NCBI GenBank assembly: GCA_004296865.1
Contig: SCVQ01000024.1
Location: 1 to 11,509, forward strand
Origin: Nitrospirota bacterium
GTDB taxonomy: Bacteria > Nitrospirota > Nitrospiria > Nitrospirales > Nitrospiraceae
Direction of reading: 5' to 3'
DNA: 11,509 nt
In this document: positions 1 to 6,467 of the stretch, one piece after another
Numbering within the stretch: the first letter of the stretch is position 1
Layout: every line of letters begins with the position of its first letter
Made by a program: the position numbers and the translations under genes
Notes under the pieces: generated by a model
What the model was told of the DNA's origin: nothing
The model's input: only the letters and a program-made list of their open reading frames with translations
Databases searched by the model: none

Positions 1-605
1 CGAAACAGGTAAATGCCCATCGAGACGAAGGCATGGGCGGGGTCGCTGGGGATCGGGGCCGGATGCGCGGGCTTCTCGTCAAATTGCAGGATGCGGCACT
101 CTTCGTCCACCCCGATGACGCCGAACCGACTGGCGTCCTCCAGCGGCAGCTCGAGGGCACCCACCACCGCGTCGGCCTGCTTGGCGAGGAGGAAATCGTA
201 CATGTCGGCGTAGTTCATCTTGTAGATGTGGTCGCCGGCCAAGATCAGCACGAACTCCGGCTGTTCGTTGTCCAGCAGGAACAGATTTTGGTAGACCGCA
301 TCGGCCGTGCCCTTATACCAGTCCTCGCTGATCCGTTGCTGCGGAGGGATGGAGGCGATGAACTCGCCGAGCTCGGGGTTCAGCATGTTCCAGGCGGTGC
401 GGATGTGGCGGTCCAACGAATGGGACTTGTACTGGATCAGGACCGCGACCTGCCGGAGCCCCGAGTTGAGGCAGTTGCTGAGGGTAAAGTCGATGATGCG
501 GTACTTGCCTCCGAAGGGGACGGCCGGCTTGGCCCGATGAATCGTGAGCGGGTACAGCCGTTCCCCCTTGCCGCCGGCTAGGACCATGGTCAGGACCTTA
601 CGCAT
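1..605 (-). CDS. glgC: Glucose-1-phosphate adenylyltransferase (ADP-glucose pyrophosphorylase), N-terminal part
   Basis: This enzyme makes ADP-glucose from ATP and glucose-1-phosphate, the committed cytoplasmic step of bacterial glycogen synthesis. The gene runs off the left edge, leaving 201 codons. Visible family motifs are the nucleotide-binding loop LAGGKGERL (residues 9-17), RAKPAVPFGGK (24-34) followed by RIIDF, GTADAVYQN (99-107) and LAGDHIYKM (122-130), all typical of the nucleotidyltransferase domain. The ATG at 603-605 is chosen because it gives the usual short lead-in (MRKVLTMVLAGG). An ATG six codons later is possible, and no clear Shine-Dalgarno sequence precedes either. By alignment from memory with E. 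coli GlgC, Lys39 (fructose-1,6-bisphosphate effector site) corresponds to His23 here and His46 to Pro30, so the activator may differ. The left-hand regulatory beta-helix domain is outside the window. The gene is divergent from the operon to its right. Confidence 0.95.
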   Translation of the reverse strand, partial: MRKVLTMVLAGGKGERLYPLTIHRAKPAVPFGGKYRIIDFTLSNCLNSGLRQVAVLIQYKSHSLDRHIRTAWNMLNPELGEFIASIPPQQRISEDWYKGTADAVYQNLFLLDNEQPEFVLILAGDHIYKMNYADMYDFLLAKQADAVVGALELPLEDASRFGVIGVDEECRILQFDEKPAHPAPIPSDPAHAFVSMGIYLF

Positions 606-613
606 AATGCCGA

Positions 614-619
614 ATTGTA
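614..619 (-). promoter_or_regulatory. Possible -10 element for glgC
   Basis: Read on the minus strand this is TACAAT, five of six matches to the sigma70 -10 consensus. It lies about 8 bases upstream of the glgC ATG, so transcription from it would begin almost at the start codon. No convincing -35 is visible at 16-18 bp spacing (best is TTTCTA). The call is weak, and the real promoter could lie further right. Confidence 0.2.
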
Positions 620-679
620 ACAGGACGGGTCTGAAATAGAAAGGATCGGCGCCGACGGATTCGGAAAGACAAGGAGAGA

Positions 680-708
680 TTGACAGGGCAGTCACTTACG
701 ACGATACT
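680..708 (+). promoter_or_regulatory. Sigma70-like promoter of the coiled-coil/potABCD operon
   Basis: A perfect -35 hexamer TTGACA (680-685) is followed after exactly 17 bp by GATACT (703-708), which matches four of six bases of TATAAT. Transcription would start near 714-716. That leaves a leader of about 38 bases before the small coiled-coil gene. Since the next four genes follow without a visible terminator, this is the likely promoter for the whole pot operon. It is inferred from sequence only. Confidence 0.6.
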
Positions 709-740
709 ACCCCCGAGGTCCGTGGTAGCGCATTGGTAAT

Positions 741-750
741 GAGGTGGAGG
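741..750 (+). promoter_or_regulatory. Ribosome binding site of the coiled-coil gene
   Basis: The purine-rich stretch GAGGTGGAGG contains GAGGTG, a match to the 16S anti-Shine-Dalgarno, six bases before the ATG at 753. It supports 753 over the in-frame GTG at 744, which lies inside this stretch. Confidence 0.55.
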
Positions 751-752
751 CG

Positions 753-1052
753 ATGCCCAGAAAAACAACGGCCAAGAAGCCCACGCGCAAAACGAAAGCG
801 ATCGCGGTCAAGGACAGTCCGGCTCAGCCCGTGTTGCAAAGCGTGCTCTGGCGGCTGGATCGACTGGAGCGGCAAGTACGGACGCTGTCGGAACTGGTTC
901 GGGACCATGCGGAAGATGCCGACCGTCTGGTCAAGATCGTCGGCGAGGACCACGAGGTCTTGCGGCGGGAACTCCTGCATGAACACCAGGCCAGGTTGCG
1001 CGTGCGGCAGCGTGCGCGGGAGACCAACTCGAAAGACGGGCTCGCCGGATAG
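753..1052 (+). CDS. Small basic coiled-coil protein of unknown function
   Basis: I do not recognise a family for this 99-residue protein. The first 20 residues are rich in Lys, Arg and Thr (KTTAKKPTRKTK). From residue 28 to about 70 there is a clear heptad pattern: positions 28, 35, 42, 49, 56, 63 and 70 are L, L, V, V, A, V, L, and 31, 38, 45 and 59 are V, L, L, L, so a coiled coil is expected. The tail (about 71-90) is Arg/Glu/Gln rich. No signal peptide or membrane segment is seen, so it should be cytoplasmic. The ATG at 753 has a GAGGTG Shine-Dalgarno (741-746) six bases upstream; a GTG at 744 in frame would add three residues. It sits just after a strong promoter and 31 bp before potA, suggesting co-transcription, but its link to polyamine transport is only positional. 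Confidence 0.7.
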   Translation: MPRKTTAKKPTRKTKAIAVKDSPAQPVLQSVLWRLDRLERQVRTLSELVRDHAEDADRLVKIVGEDHEVLRRELLHEHQARLRVRQRARETNSKDGLAG

Positions 1053-1067
1053 GGCCCTCGTGCGGGT

Positions 1068-1074
1068 GGAGGAG
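1068..1074 (+). promoter_or_regulatory. Ribosome binding site deciding the potA start
   Basis: GGAGGAG lies 9 bases before the GTG at 1084. The open frame continues upstream without a stop to 733, with in-frame GTG codons at 1060 and 1066, but those precede or overlap this Shine-Dalgarno. The site therefore favours 1084. Confidence 0.55.
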
Positions 1075-1083
1075 TCGGCAACC

Positions 1084-2181
1084 GTGGCCGACGTGAGCGT
1101 CGACATACGAAATGTGGTGAAGTCCCACGGCGCGATCACGGCCGTCGATCACCTGTCGCTGGAGGTCCGAAAAGGAGAATTTTTTTCCATCCTCGGACCG
1201 AGCGGATCGGGCAAAACCACGACCCTGAGACTGCTGGCCGGATTCGAGCACCCGGATCAGGGCGACATTCTGATCGAGGGGCGGTCGATGCGGCTGGTGC
1301 CCCCCAATCACCGGCCCGTCAATCTCGTCTTTCAAAATTACGCGCTGTTTCCCCACCTGACGGTCTTCGGCAACATCTCGTTCGGGCTTGAAATGCGCCG
1401 CGTCCCTCGTGCGGAGCTTCGATCCCGGGTGGAGACGGTGCTCGACATGGTCCGGCTGACGTCCAAGCAGGACCGACTGCCGGCGCAGCTTTCGGGAGGC
1501 GAGCAACAGCGGGTGGCCCTGGCCAGGGCCCTGGTCAACCATCCCTCGGTCCTTCTGTTGGATGAGCCGCTCGGGGCGCTGGACCAGCAGCTTCGCCAGG
1601 ACATGCAGGTCGAGCTCAAAGCCATTCAGGAACAAGTGGGGATTACGTTCATCTGCGTCACGCACCATCAGGAAGAAGCGCTGACGATGTCGGACCGGGT
1701 GGCCATCATGAACCATGGGCGCCTGCTTCAAGTGGGCAGCCCGCAGGAGATTTATGAAACACCGGCCTCCTCCTTTGTGGCCAACTTCATCGGGGTCTCC
1801 AACACTCTCGTGGGCCATATCCGCAGCCTGAACGGGTCCTGTTGCGGCGTGATGGTGCCGGGTCTCCCCAAGGCCCAAGCCATCGTCGCGCGTCCGCCTG
1901 CCGGGGCTGGGGTGGGGAGCCCCGTGACGTTGTTGCTGCGTCCGGAGCGGCTGCATCTCTCCAGGGAGGTCAGCCTGCCTGGCTTCGACAATGCGCTTGA
2001 GGCCAGGATCAGCAAGGCCATTTACAACGGCAGCGAGATGCAGTATCTCCTGTCCCTCGCCGACGGGATCTCTTGGAAGGCCCGCGTGCCGAATGCGGGC
2101 GGGGGGCAGAAGCGGTTCCTGCCCGGTGAAGCGGTCTTCGTCCGGTGGACTGTGGATGAGGGAGTGGTCCTGCCCGAGTGA
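1084..2181 (+). CDS. potA: Polyamine ABC transporter ATP-binding protein PotA
   Basis: Cytoplasmic ATPase subunit that drives import by the PotBC channel. All ABC motifs are present: Walker A GPSGSGKT (residues 38-45), Q-loop Gln84 in VFQNYALFPH, signature LSGGEQQR (136-143), Walker B VLLLDEP (156-162) with Glu161, and the H-loop His194. The usual THDQEEA is THHQEEA here, so the Asp after the H-loop His is replaced by a second His. The C-terminal part, from about residue 235, has the form of the TOBE regulatory domain of PotA/MalK-type ATPases. Its length of 365 residues is normal for PotA. The GTG start at 1084 follows a good Shine-Dalgarno. The stop overlaps the potB start (GTGA). CysA- or FbpC-type ATPases share these motifs, but the adjacent potB, potC and potD genes fix the identity. 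Confidence 0.93.
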   Translation: MADVSVDIRNVVKSHGAITAVDHLSLEVRKGEFFSILGPSGSGKTTTLRLLAGFEHPDQGDILIEGRSMRLVPPNHRPVNLVFQNYALFPHLTVFGNISFGLEMRRVPRAELRSRVETVLDMVRLTSKQDRLPAQLSGGEQQRVALARALVNHPSVLLLDEPLGALDQQLRQDMQVELKAIQEQVGITFICVTHHQEEALTMSDRVAIMNHGRLLQVGSPQEIYETPASSFVANFIGVSNTLVGHIRSLNGSCCGVMVPGLPKAQAIVARPPAGAGVGSPVTLLLRPERLHLSREVSLPGFDNALEARISKAIYNGSEMQYLLSLADGISWKARVPNAGGGQKRFLPGEAVFVRWTVDEGVVLPE

Positions 2182-3080
2182 GTGCCATCGTGTCCCCATC
2201 TGAGAGAGCCTCTGCGCGCGATCGTCACAGAAAGCCTGTGCTGGCCGGGTGGCTGCTCGCGCCGGCCTTGTGCTGGATGGGCGTCTTTTTCGTCCTCCCG
2301 CTTGCGCTGGTGTTCGTCATCAGCTTCGCGTCGCGGGGCACCTACGGCGGGGTGGAGTGGACCTTCAGTCTCGCCAACTACCTCAACGTCGTCGATCCGC
2401 TCTATCTCAAGATTTTCCTCCGCTCGCTGACGCTGGCCTTGGCCACGACCGTCTTGTGCCTTGTCTTGGGATTCCCGCTGGCCTACTACATCGCTCGATT
2501 GCCGGTCCGTTGGCAGGGCGTCTGGCTCTTGCTGGTCATGATCCCGTTCTGGACGAATTTCCTGGTTCGGACCTATGCCTGGATGTTTATGCTTCGCGCC
2601 GAAGGTCTGCTGAACACGCTCGCGATGGGCCTGGGGCTGATCGCAAGTCCGATTGAGATTCTCTACTCTCCTGCCGCCGTTCTGATCGGGTTGGTCTACG
2701 GCTACCTGCCGTTCATGGTCTTGCCGCTCTATGCGGCCATCGAGCGACTGGCGCCGTCCGTGGTGGAGGCGGCCTGGGATCTCTATGCGCCTGCCTGGGC
2801 GGTGTTCTGGCGGGTGATCGTGCCCATGACGAAGCCCGGCATCGTGGCCGGCTGTCTGCTCGTCTTTATTCCTTCGCTCGGGGCCTTCATTACGCCGGAC
2901 CTGCTGGGGGGTGCCAGGACGATGATGGTCGGAAACCTGATCCAGCATGAGTACTTAGTCGTGAGGGATTGGCCCTTCGGGTCGGCGATTTCCTTCGTTT
3001 TGATGGGACTGGTGCTCGCCGGGGTCATGGCCTATGTCAGGGCGGAGGGGAGCCGTAGGGAGTTGGAGGTGCGTCGATGA
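2178..3080 (+). CDS. potB: Polyamine ABC transporter permease PotB
   Basis: One of the two inner-membrane channel subunits of the importer. The 300-residue product has a short charged N-terminus and then about six hydrophobic segments, the first around residues 24-50. The EAA loop that contacts PotA is visible as EAAWDLYAPAW (197-207) with VIVPMTKPGI after it. The second Ala-Ala-x-x-Leu-Gly position reads LYA rather than the common LGA. It starts with GTG inside the potA stop (4-bp overlap, GTGA) and ends in a 4-bp overlap with potC (ATGA), so translation is probably coupled. Distinguishing PotB from PutH-type putrescine permeases is not possible by eye; gene order supports PotB. Confidence 0.92.
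   Translation: MSAIVSPSERASARDRHRKPVLAGWLLAPALCWMGVFFVLPLALVFVISFASRGTYGGVEWTFSLANYLNVVDPLYLKIFLRSLTLALATTVLCLVLGFPLAYYIARLPVRWQGVWLLLVMIPFWTNFLVRTYAWMFMLRAEGLLNTLAMGLGLIASPIEILYSPAAVLIGLVYGYLPFMVLPLYAAIERLAPSVVEAAWDLYAPAWAVFWRVIVPMTKPGIVAGCLLVFIPSLGAFITPDLLGGARTMMVGNLIQHEYLVVRDWPFGSAISFVLMGLVLAGVMAYVRAEGSRRELEVRR
3065..3071 (+). promoter_or_regulatory. Ribosome binding site of potC
   Basis: GGAGGTG within the last codons of potB, five bases before the potC ATG at 3077. It is an almost perfect anti-16S match and indicates efficient initiation at the overlapping junction. Confidence 0.6.
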
Positions 3081-3856
3081 GTCGGCGACGTACCTGGCTC
3101 CTGGCCGCCAGCCTGGGCAACCTGCTGTTCCTGTACGCCCCCGTCGCGGTGCTGATCGTGTTTTCTTTCAACGCGTCGCGGCTCTCTGCGACGTGGCAGG
3201 GCTTTACGCTTCAGTGGTACCGCGTGCTGGCTGAAGACGAGGCGCTACTGGCGGCGGTGCAGAACAGCCTGCTGGTGGGGTTGGCCTCCACCGTGATTGC
3301 GACGGTGCTGGGCGTCTGCGCGGCCGTGGCGCTGGAGCGGTGCCCGTTCCGAGGGCAGCGGGTTGTCGAAGGCGTCCTGTTGTTGCCGCTCGTCATCCCC
3401 GAGGTGATGCTGGGCGTCGCACTGATGCTCTTCTTCGTGTCGATCCAGTTGCCGCTGAGCCTGGTTACGGTGACGATCGGGCATGCGGCTTTCAACGTGC
3501 CGATCGTGGTCGTCATCGTGCGGGCCAGGTTGCGGAAGCTGGACCCGGCGCTGGAAGAAGCGGCCCGCGATCTGGGGGCGTCCGCCTGGCAGGCGTTCCG
3601 ATGCGTGACCTTGCCGCTGTTGATGCCGGCGATCCTCGGCGCCACCCTGTTGGCGTTCACGATCTCGCTGGACGACTTTATCGTGACATTTTTCACGGCC
3701 GGTCCCGGGGCCACGACGTTGCCCTTAAAAGTGTATTCGATGGTCAAGTCCACGGTCACGCCCGAAATCAATGCCTTGTCGGCGATCCTCGTCCTAGTCT
3801 CCATGGCCTTGGTCGGCGCGTCGCTGGTGTTGCAACGGAAGCCAGTACGGGCATAA
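3077..3856 (+). CDS. potC: Polyamine ABC transporter permease PotC
   Basis: Second inner-membrane channel subunit, 259 residues, with about six hydrophobic segments (first at about 9-29). The EAA loop is canonical: EEAARDLGASAWQAF (160-174) followed by VTLPLLMPAI. The segment ISLDDFIVTFF, near residue 197, is a hallmark of PotC/PotI-type permeases, which usually carry a SLDDF motif. It starts at ATG in a 4-bp overlap with potB behind a strong ribosome binding site. The stop is followed after 22 bp by potD. Confidence 0.93.
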   Translation: MSRRRTWLLAASLGNLLFLYAPVAVLIVFSFNASRLSATWQGFTLQWYRVLAEDEALLAAVQNSLLVGLASTVIATVLGVCAAVALERCPFRGQRVVEGVLLLPLVIPEVMLGVALMLFFVSIQLPLSLVTVTIGHAAFNVPIVVVIVRARLRKLDPALEEAARDLGASAWQAFRCVTLPLLMPAILGATLLAFTISLDDFIVTFFTAGPGATTLPLKVYSMVKSTVTPEINALSAILVLVSMALVGASLVLQRKPVRA

Positions 3857-3878
3857 GCCCCAGCCATCGGTCGCCTGT

Positions 3879-4976
3879 ATGCGAGACAGATCAACGAGTG
3901 CCAAGACCCTCCTCGTGCTGTTGAGTCTTGCCTGCAGCTTGTTCGGGTGTCAACCGACGCCGGAAGATGGGCCCAAGAAGACGCCCCAAGCCGGCGGCGA
4001 TGCCGGTCGGCCGATGCCGACGCTGCACTATTTCACCTGGTCGGATTATGTGGACAAGGCGCTGATCGAGGGATTTGAGCGGCAGGCCGGCGTGAAGGTG
4101 GCGGTCGATACCTTTGGAAGCAACGAGGAACTGCTGGCCAAGTTGCAGAGCGGCGCCAGCGGCTATGACGTGGTCGTGCCGTCCGACTTCATGGTGTCCA
4201 TTATGATCGGGCAAGGTCTGCTGGCCGACTTGGATCTGACCAAGATTCCGAATGCAGGCCTGGTCATGGAACGGCTGCAACGCCTTCCCTTTGATCCGAA
4301 CAACCGGTATTCGGTCCCCTATCTGTGGGGCACTGTGGGGATCGGCTATAACTCGGAGGTCATCGCTGCCCCGCCGGACAGTTGGGACATACTCTGGGAC
4401 ATCCGGTACAAGGGCAAGATCAGCATGTTGAACGACCAGCGGGAAGTCTTTGGCGCGGCGCTGCGCGCGGCGGGGCAGTCCATCAATGCCAAAGATGCGG
4501 CGGTGATTGCCCAGGCTCGGGCCAAACTGCTGGACCAGAAACGGCTGGTGAAAACGTACACCAGCGAAAATTACCATCAGTTGTTGGCGTTCGGGGACGT
4601 GACGTTGGCTCAGGGGTGGGGTGGGGCGGTCGCTCGCGCCATGGTCGAGCGGCCGGCGATCAAGTATGTGATCCCCAAGGAGGGGGGGACGATCTGGGCC
4701 GACTGTCTCGTGGTGCTCAAGACAGCTCCCAATAAGGGCCTCGCCATGCAGTTCATCAATTACCTGCTGGATCGGGAGGTCGCGGCTAAGACGACCGAGC
4801 GGCTCCTCTTCGCTTCTTCGAACCGAGAGGCCAAGGCTCTTGTGCCGGAGCGGATTCGCGGCAACCCCGCCGTCTATCCTCCGGACTCGGCCTGGGATCG
4901 GTTGGAGTGGATGACCGACGTGGGGGACGCCGTCAGGTTCTATGACCAGGCCTGGACCGAGCTGAAATTGCAATAA
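3879..4976 (+). CDS. potD: Polyamine-binding lipoprotein PotD
   Basis: Substrate-binding protein of the importer, 365 residues. The N-terminus has a hydrophobic signal segment ending in the lipobox LFGC (21-24), so the mature protein would be anchored by lipidated Cys24; E. coli PotD is instead a soluble periplasmic protein. Compared from memory with E. coli PotD, binding-site residues Trp34, Asp168, Glu171, Trp229, Trp255 and Asp257 are kept as Trp54, Asp186, Glu189, Trp247, Trp273 and Asp275, and Glu36 is Asp56. Tyr85, Tyr293 and Gln327 are replaced by Phe104, Phe311 and Met345. The family signatures FDPNN (138-142) and PKEGG (266-270) are present. The ligand could be spermidine, putrescine or another polyamine. 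No obvious rho-independent terminator follows. Confidence 0.93.
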   Translation: MRDRSTSAKTLLVLLSLACSLFGCQPTPEDGPKKTPQAGGDAGRPMPTLHYFTWSDYVDKALIEGFERQAGVKVAVDTFGSNEELLAKLQSGASGYDVVVPSDFMVSIMIGQGLLADLDLTKIPNAGLVMERLQRLPFDPNNRYSVPYLWGTVGIGYNSEVIAAPPDSWDILWDIRYKGKISMLNDQREVFGAALRAAGQSINAKDAAVIAQARAKLLDQKRLVKTYTSENYHQLLAFGDVTLAQGWGGAVARAMVERPAIKYVIPKEGGTIWADCLVVLKTAPNKGLAMQFINYLLDREVAAKTTERLLFASSNREAKALVPERIRGNPAVYPPDSAWDRLEWMTDVGDAVRFYDQAWTELKLQ

Positions 4977-5000
4977 ACCAAGCCGCTGAGCACTTTATTG

Positions 5001-5029
5001 TACACAGAATGAAACAAAACCAGTATAAT
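5001..5029 (+). promoter_or_regulatory. Sigma70-like promoter of the RND efflux operon
   Basis: A perfect -10 TATAAT (5024-5029) is preceded at 17 bp by TACACA (5001-5006), four of six matches to TTGACA. The surrounding 4990-5040 stretch is distinctly AT-rich for this window. Transcription would start near 5036, giving a leader of about 55 bases before the ATG at 5091. Confidence 0.5.
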
Positions 5030-5046
5030 CAAACAATCGTCTACGG

Positions 5047-5065
5047 ATCGCAATGGCGATATCGC
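5047..5065. promoter_or_regulatory. Nested palindromes in the RND-operon leader, candidate operator
   Basis: ATCGC-AATG-GCGAT (5047-5060) is a perfect 5-bp inverted repeat. The following bases make a second, gapless 10-bp palindrome GCGATATCGC (5056-5065). The pentamer ATCGC thus occurs alternately inverted three times within 19 bp. The position, 20-30 bases after the predicted transcription start, suits repressor binding or a leader hairpin. No regulator gene is in the window. Confidence 0.35.
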
Positions 5066-5090
5066 AAGGGGTGCTCAGCAGTCAACCGCG

Positions 5091-6467
5091 ATGGCTAGGC
5101 GATTGTCAGATATCCAATTGTGTAAAAAAGTCTGCCGCGTTTCTGCAACAGGGATGAGGGCCGTTTGTATTATGATGATGCTGCTTGTCGGCCTGAGTCC
5201 CTGTGAGGCAGAGCGGGTCTTTGCAGCCGAGCCGGAACGCAAAACCGAGCCCGTTGAGTCTGTTGCCGCCATCCGTCTGAGCTTGGATGAGGCGCTGGCG
5301 GTCTTTCTGAAACAGAACCTGGACCTGCTCATGGCCAAGTATGGCATCGATTCTGCCAAGGGCCAGCGGATCACCGCCGCGCTCTTTCCGAATCCCAGCT
5401 TGTATGTGGGCACGATTGGGTCGTCCCTCAAGACGCAGTTCGGGCAGCCGTCGAATTTTACCCGGAGCGGACAGGTCATCACGATGGTGCAGCAGCTCTT
5501 CGAGATGGCCGGCAAGCGCGGCTACCGGATCGAGAGCGCCGACTTCGGGACGCAGTCGGCGGAGGCGAGTTTCGAGGATGCGGTCCGGCAACTGGGGTTT
5601 ACGGTCAAAGATGCCTATTATCGCGTCCAGCTCGCGCAGCGGCGGCTGGCGCTGGCCGAAGAAAACCGCGATCGGTTCGCCCGCATCCTGGAGGTGAACA
5701 CGATCCGGTTCAAGAAGGGGTATATCGCCGAGGTTGACCTGATTCGAATTCGCCTGCAGATCATCGACTTCCAATCGCAGGTCATCCAGTACATTCAGGA
5801 GGCGGATATCGCCCGCGCCGATCTCAGGCAGTTGTTGCGCGTGTCGCCCTTGACGCAATTGGTCTTGACCACGGATCTGGACTATAAGCCGGTGGACCCC
5901 GATATCACGAGCCTGCGGCGCGTGGCGCTGGAAGTCAGGCCGGATATCCGCGCCAAACGCCATACGCAGTCGCAGCGGGTGGCCGACTTGAAGCTGGCGA
6001 TGGCCTATCGGTATCCGGATGTGACGCTGGGGGCTGGCTACGGGGTCCAGGGCGCCGTGGGGCCGGACCTGCAAAACCAGGCCATGGTGAACTTGAATGT
6101 CCCGCTTCTCTTGTTCAACCGGAACCAGGGCGGCATCGTGCAGGCGGAGGTGGGCGTGCAACAAGCCGAAGCGGACCTGATGAAGACGATCAACCAGGTG
6201 GAAAACGAGGTGGAGGTCGCCTACCGCAACCTCTCTCAGAGCCGCCGCTTGGTGGAGACCTATCGGGCCGGTGTGCTGGATGACGCACGGTTGACCCTGA
6301 CCATCGTGGAGCGAGCCTATGAACGAGGCGGGGCTACGATCCTTGATCTCTTGGATGCCGCCCGGACGTCGCGCACGATCCAACTGAATTACATCGAGTC
6401 GTTGTATAATTATCAGCACAACTTCTTTTTGCTCGAAAGCGCGGTGGGCAAGGGATTGACTTCATGA
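5091..6467 (+). CDS. TolC/CzcC-family outer-membrane efflux channel
   Basis: Outer-membrane and periplasmic duct of the tripartite pump. The product has two OEP-type repeats; the first starts at LSLDEALAVFLKQN (about 64-77) with the family pattern LFPNPSL soon after. The segment VPLLLFNRNQG (337-347) closely matches the hallmark of CzcC/CusC-type factors. Long amphipathic stretches rich in Gln, Ala and Glu fit the periplasmic helical barrel. The 458-residue length is normal. The hydrophobic signal segment (CIMMMLLVGL) starts only after about 26 residues from the ATG at 5091, so initiation at the ATG at 5154 (Met22) would give a more ordinary signal peptide. Neither start has a good Shine-Dalgarno. 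No canonical lipobox is seen. It overlaps the adaptor gene by 4 bp (ATGA). Confidence 0.9.
   Translation: MARRLSDIQLCKKVCRVSATGMRAVCIMMMLLVGLSPCEAERVFAAEPERKTEPVESVAAIRLSLDEALAVFLKQNLDLLMAKYGIDSAKGQRITAALFPNPSLYVGTIGSSLKTQFGQPSNFTRSGQVITMVQQLFEMAGKRGYRIESADFGTQSAEASFEDAVRQLGFTVKDAYYRVQLAQRRLALAEENRDRFARILEVNTIRFKKGYIAEVDLIRIRLQIIDFQSQVIQYIQEADIARADLRQLLRVSPLTQLVLTTDLDYKPVDPDITSLRRVALEVRPDIRAKRHTQSQRVADLKLAMAYRYPDVTLGAGYGVQGAVGPDLQNQAMVNLNVPLLLFNRNQGGIVQAEVGVQQAEADLMKTINQVENEVEVAYRNLSQSRRLVETYRAGVLDDARLTLTIVERAYERGGATILDLLDAARTSRTIQLNYIESLYNYQHNFFLLESAVGKGLTS

Larger units (their letters stand above)
4985..5079. repeat. Inverted repeat pair bracketing the RND-operon promoter
   Basis: GCTGAGCAC (4985-4993) has an exact reverse complement GTGCTCAGC at 5071-5079, 77 bases away. 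In RNA the stem could extend by three U-G pairs (4994-4996 with 5068-5070). The repeats enclose a segment that is more AT-rich than its surroundings and holds the putative promoter and a second palindrome. They could be a DNA-looping or regulatory site, or the ends of a very small element. No target-site duplication is evident, and function is unknown. Confidence 0.4.

Noticed and set aside
33..581. 182-codon plus-strand frame opposite glgC
   Set aside because: The minus strand encodes clear GlgC motifs across the whole region. The plus frame shows no recognisable family.
707..728. CTACC/GGTAG hairpin in the leader of the coiled-coil gene
   Set aside because: Only five pairs with a 12-base loop. 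This is expected by chance and does not resemble a known riboswitch.
733..1083. Upstream extension of potA to the TTG at 733
   Set aside because: The extension overlaps the small coiled-coil gene in another frame and is Arg/Ser/Cys-rich like a shadow translation. A good Shine-Dalgarno sits just before the GTG at 1084, where ABC homology begins.
931..2199. 422-codon minus-strand frame opposite potA
   Set aside because: Low-complexity Arg/His/Gln/Gly composition with no domain, and it is opposite a gene with complete ABC motifs.
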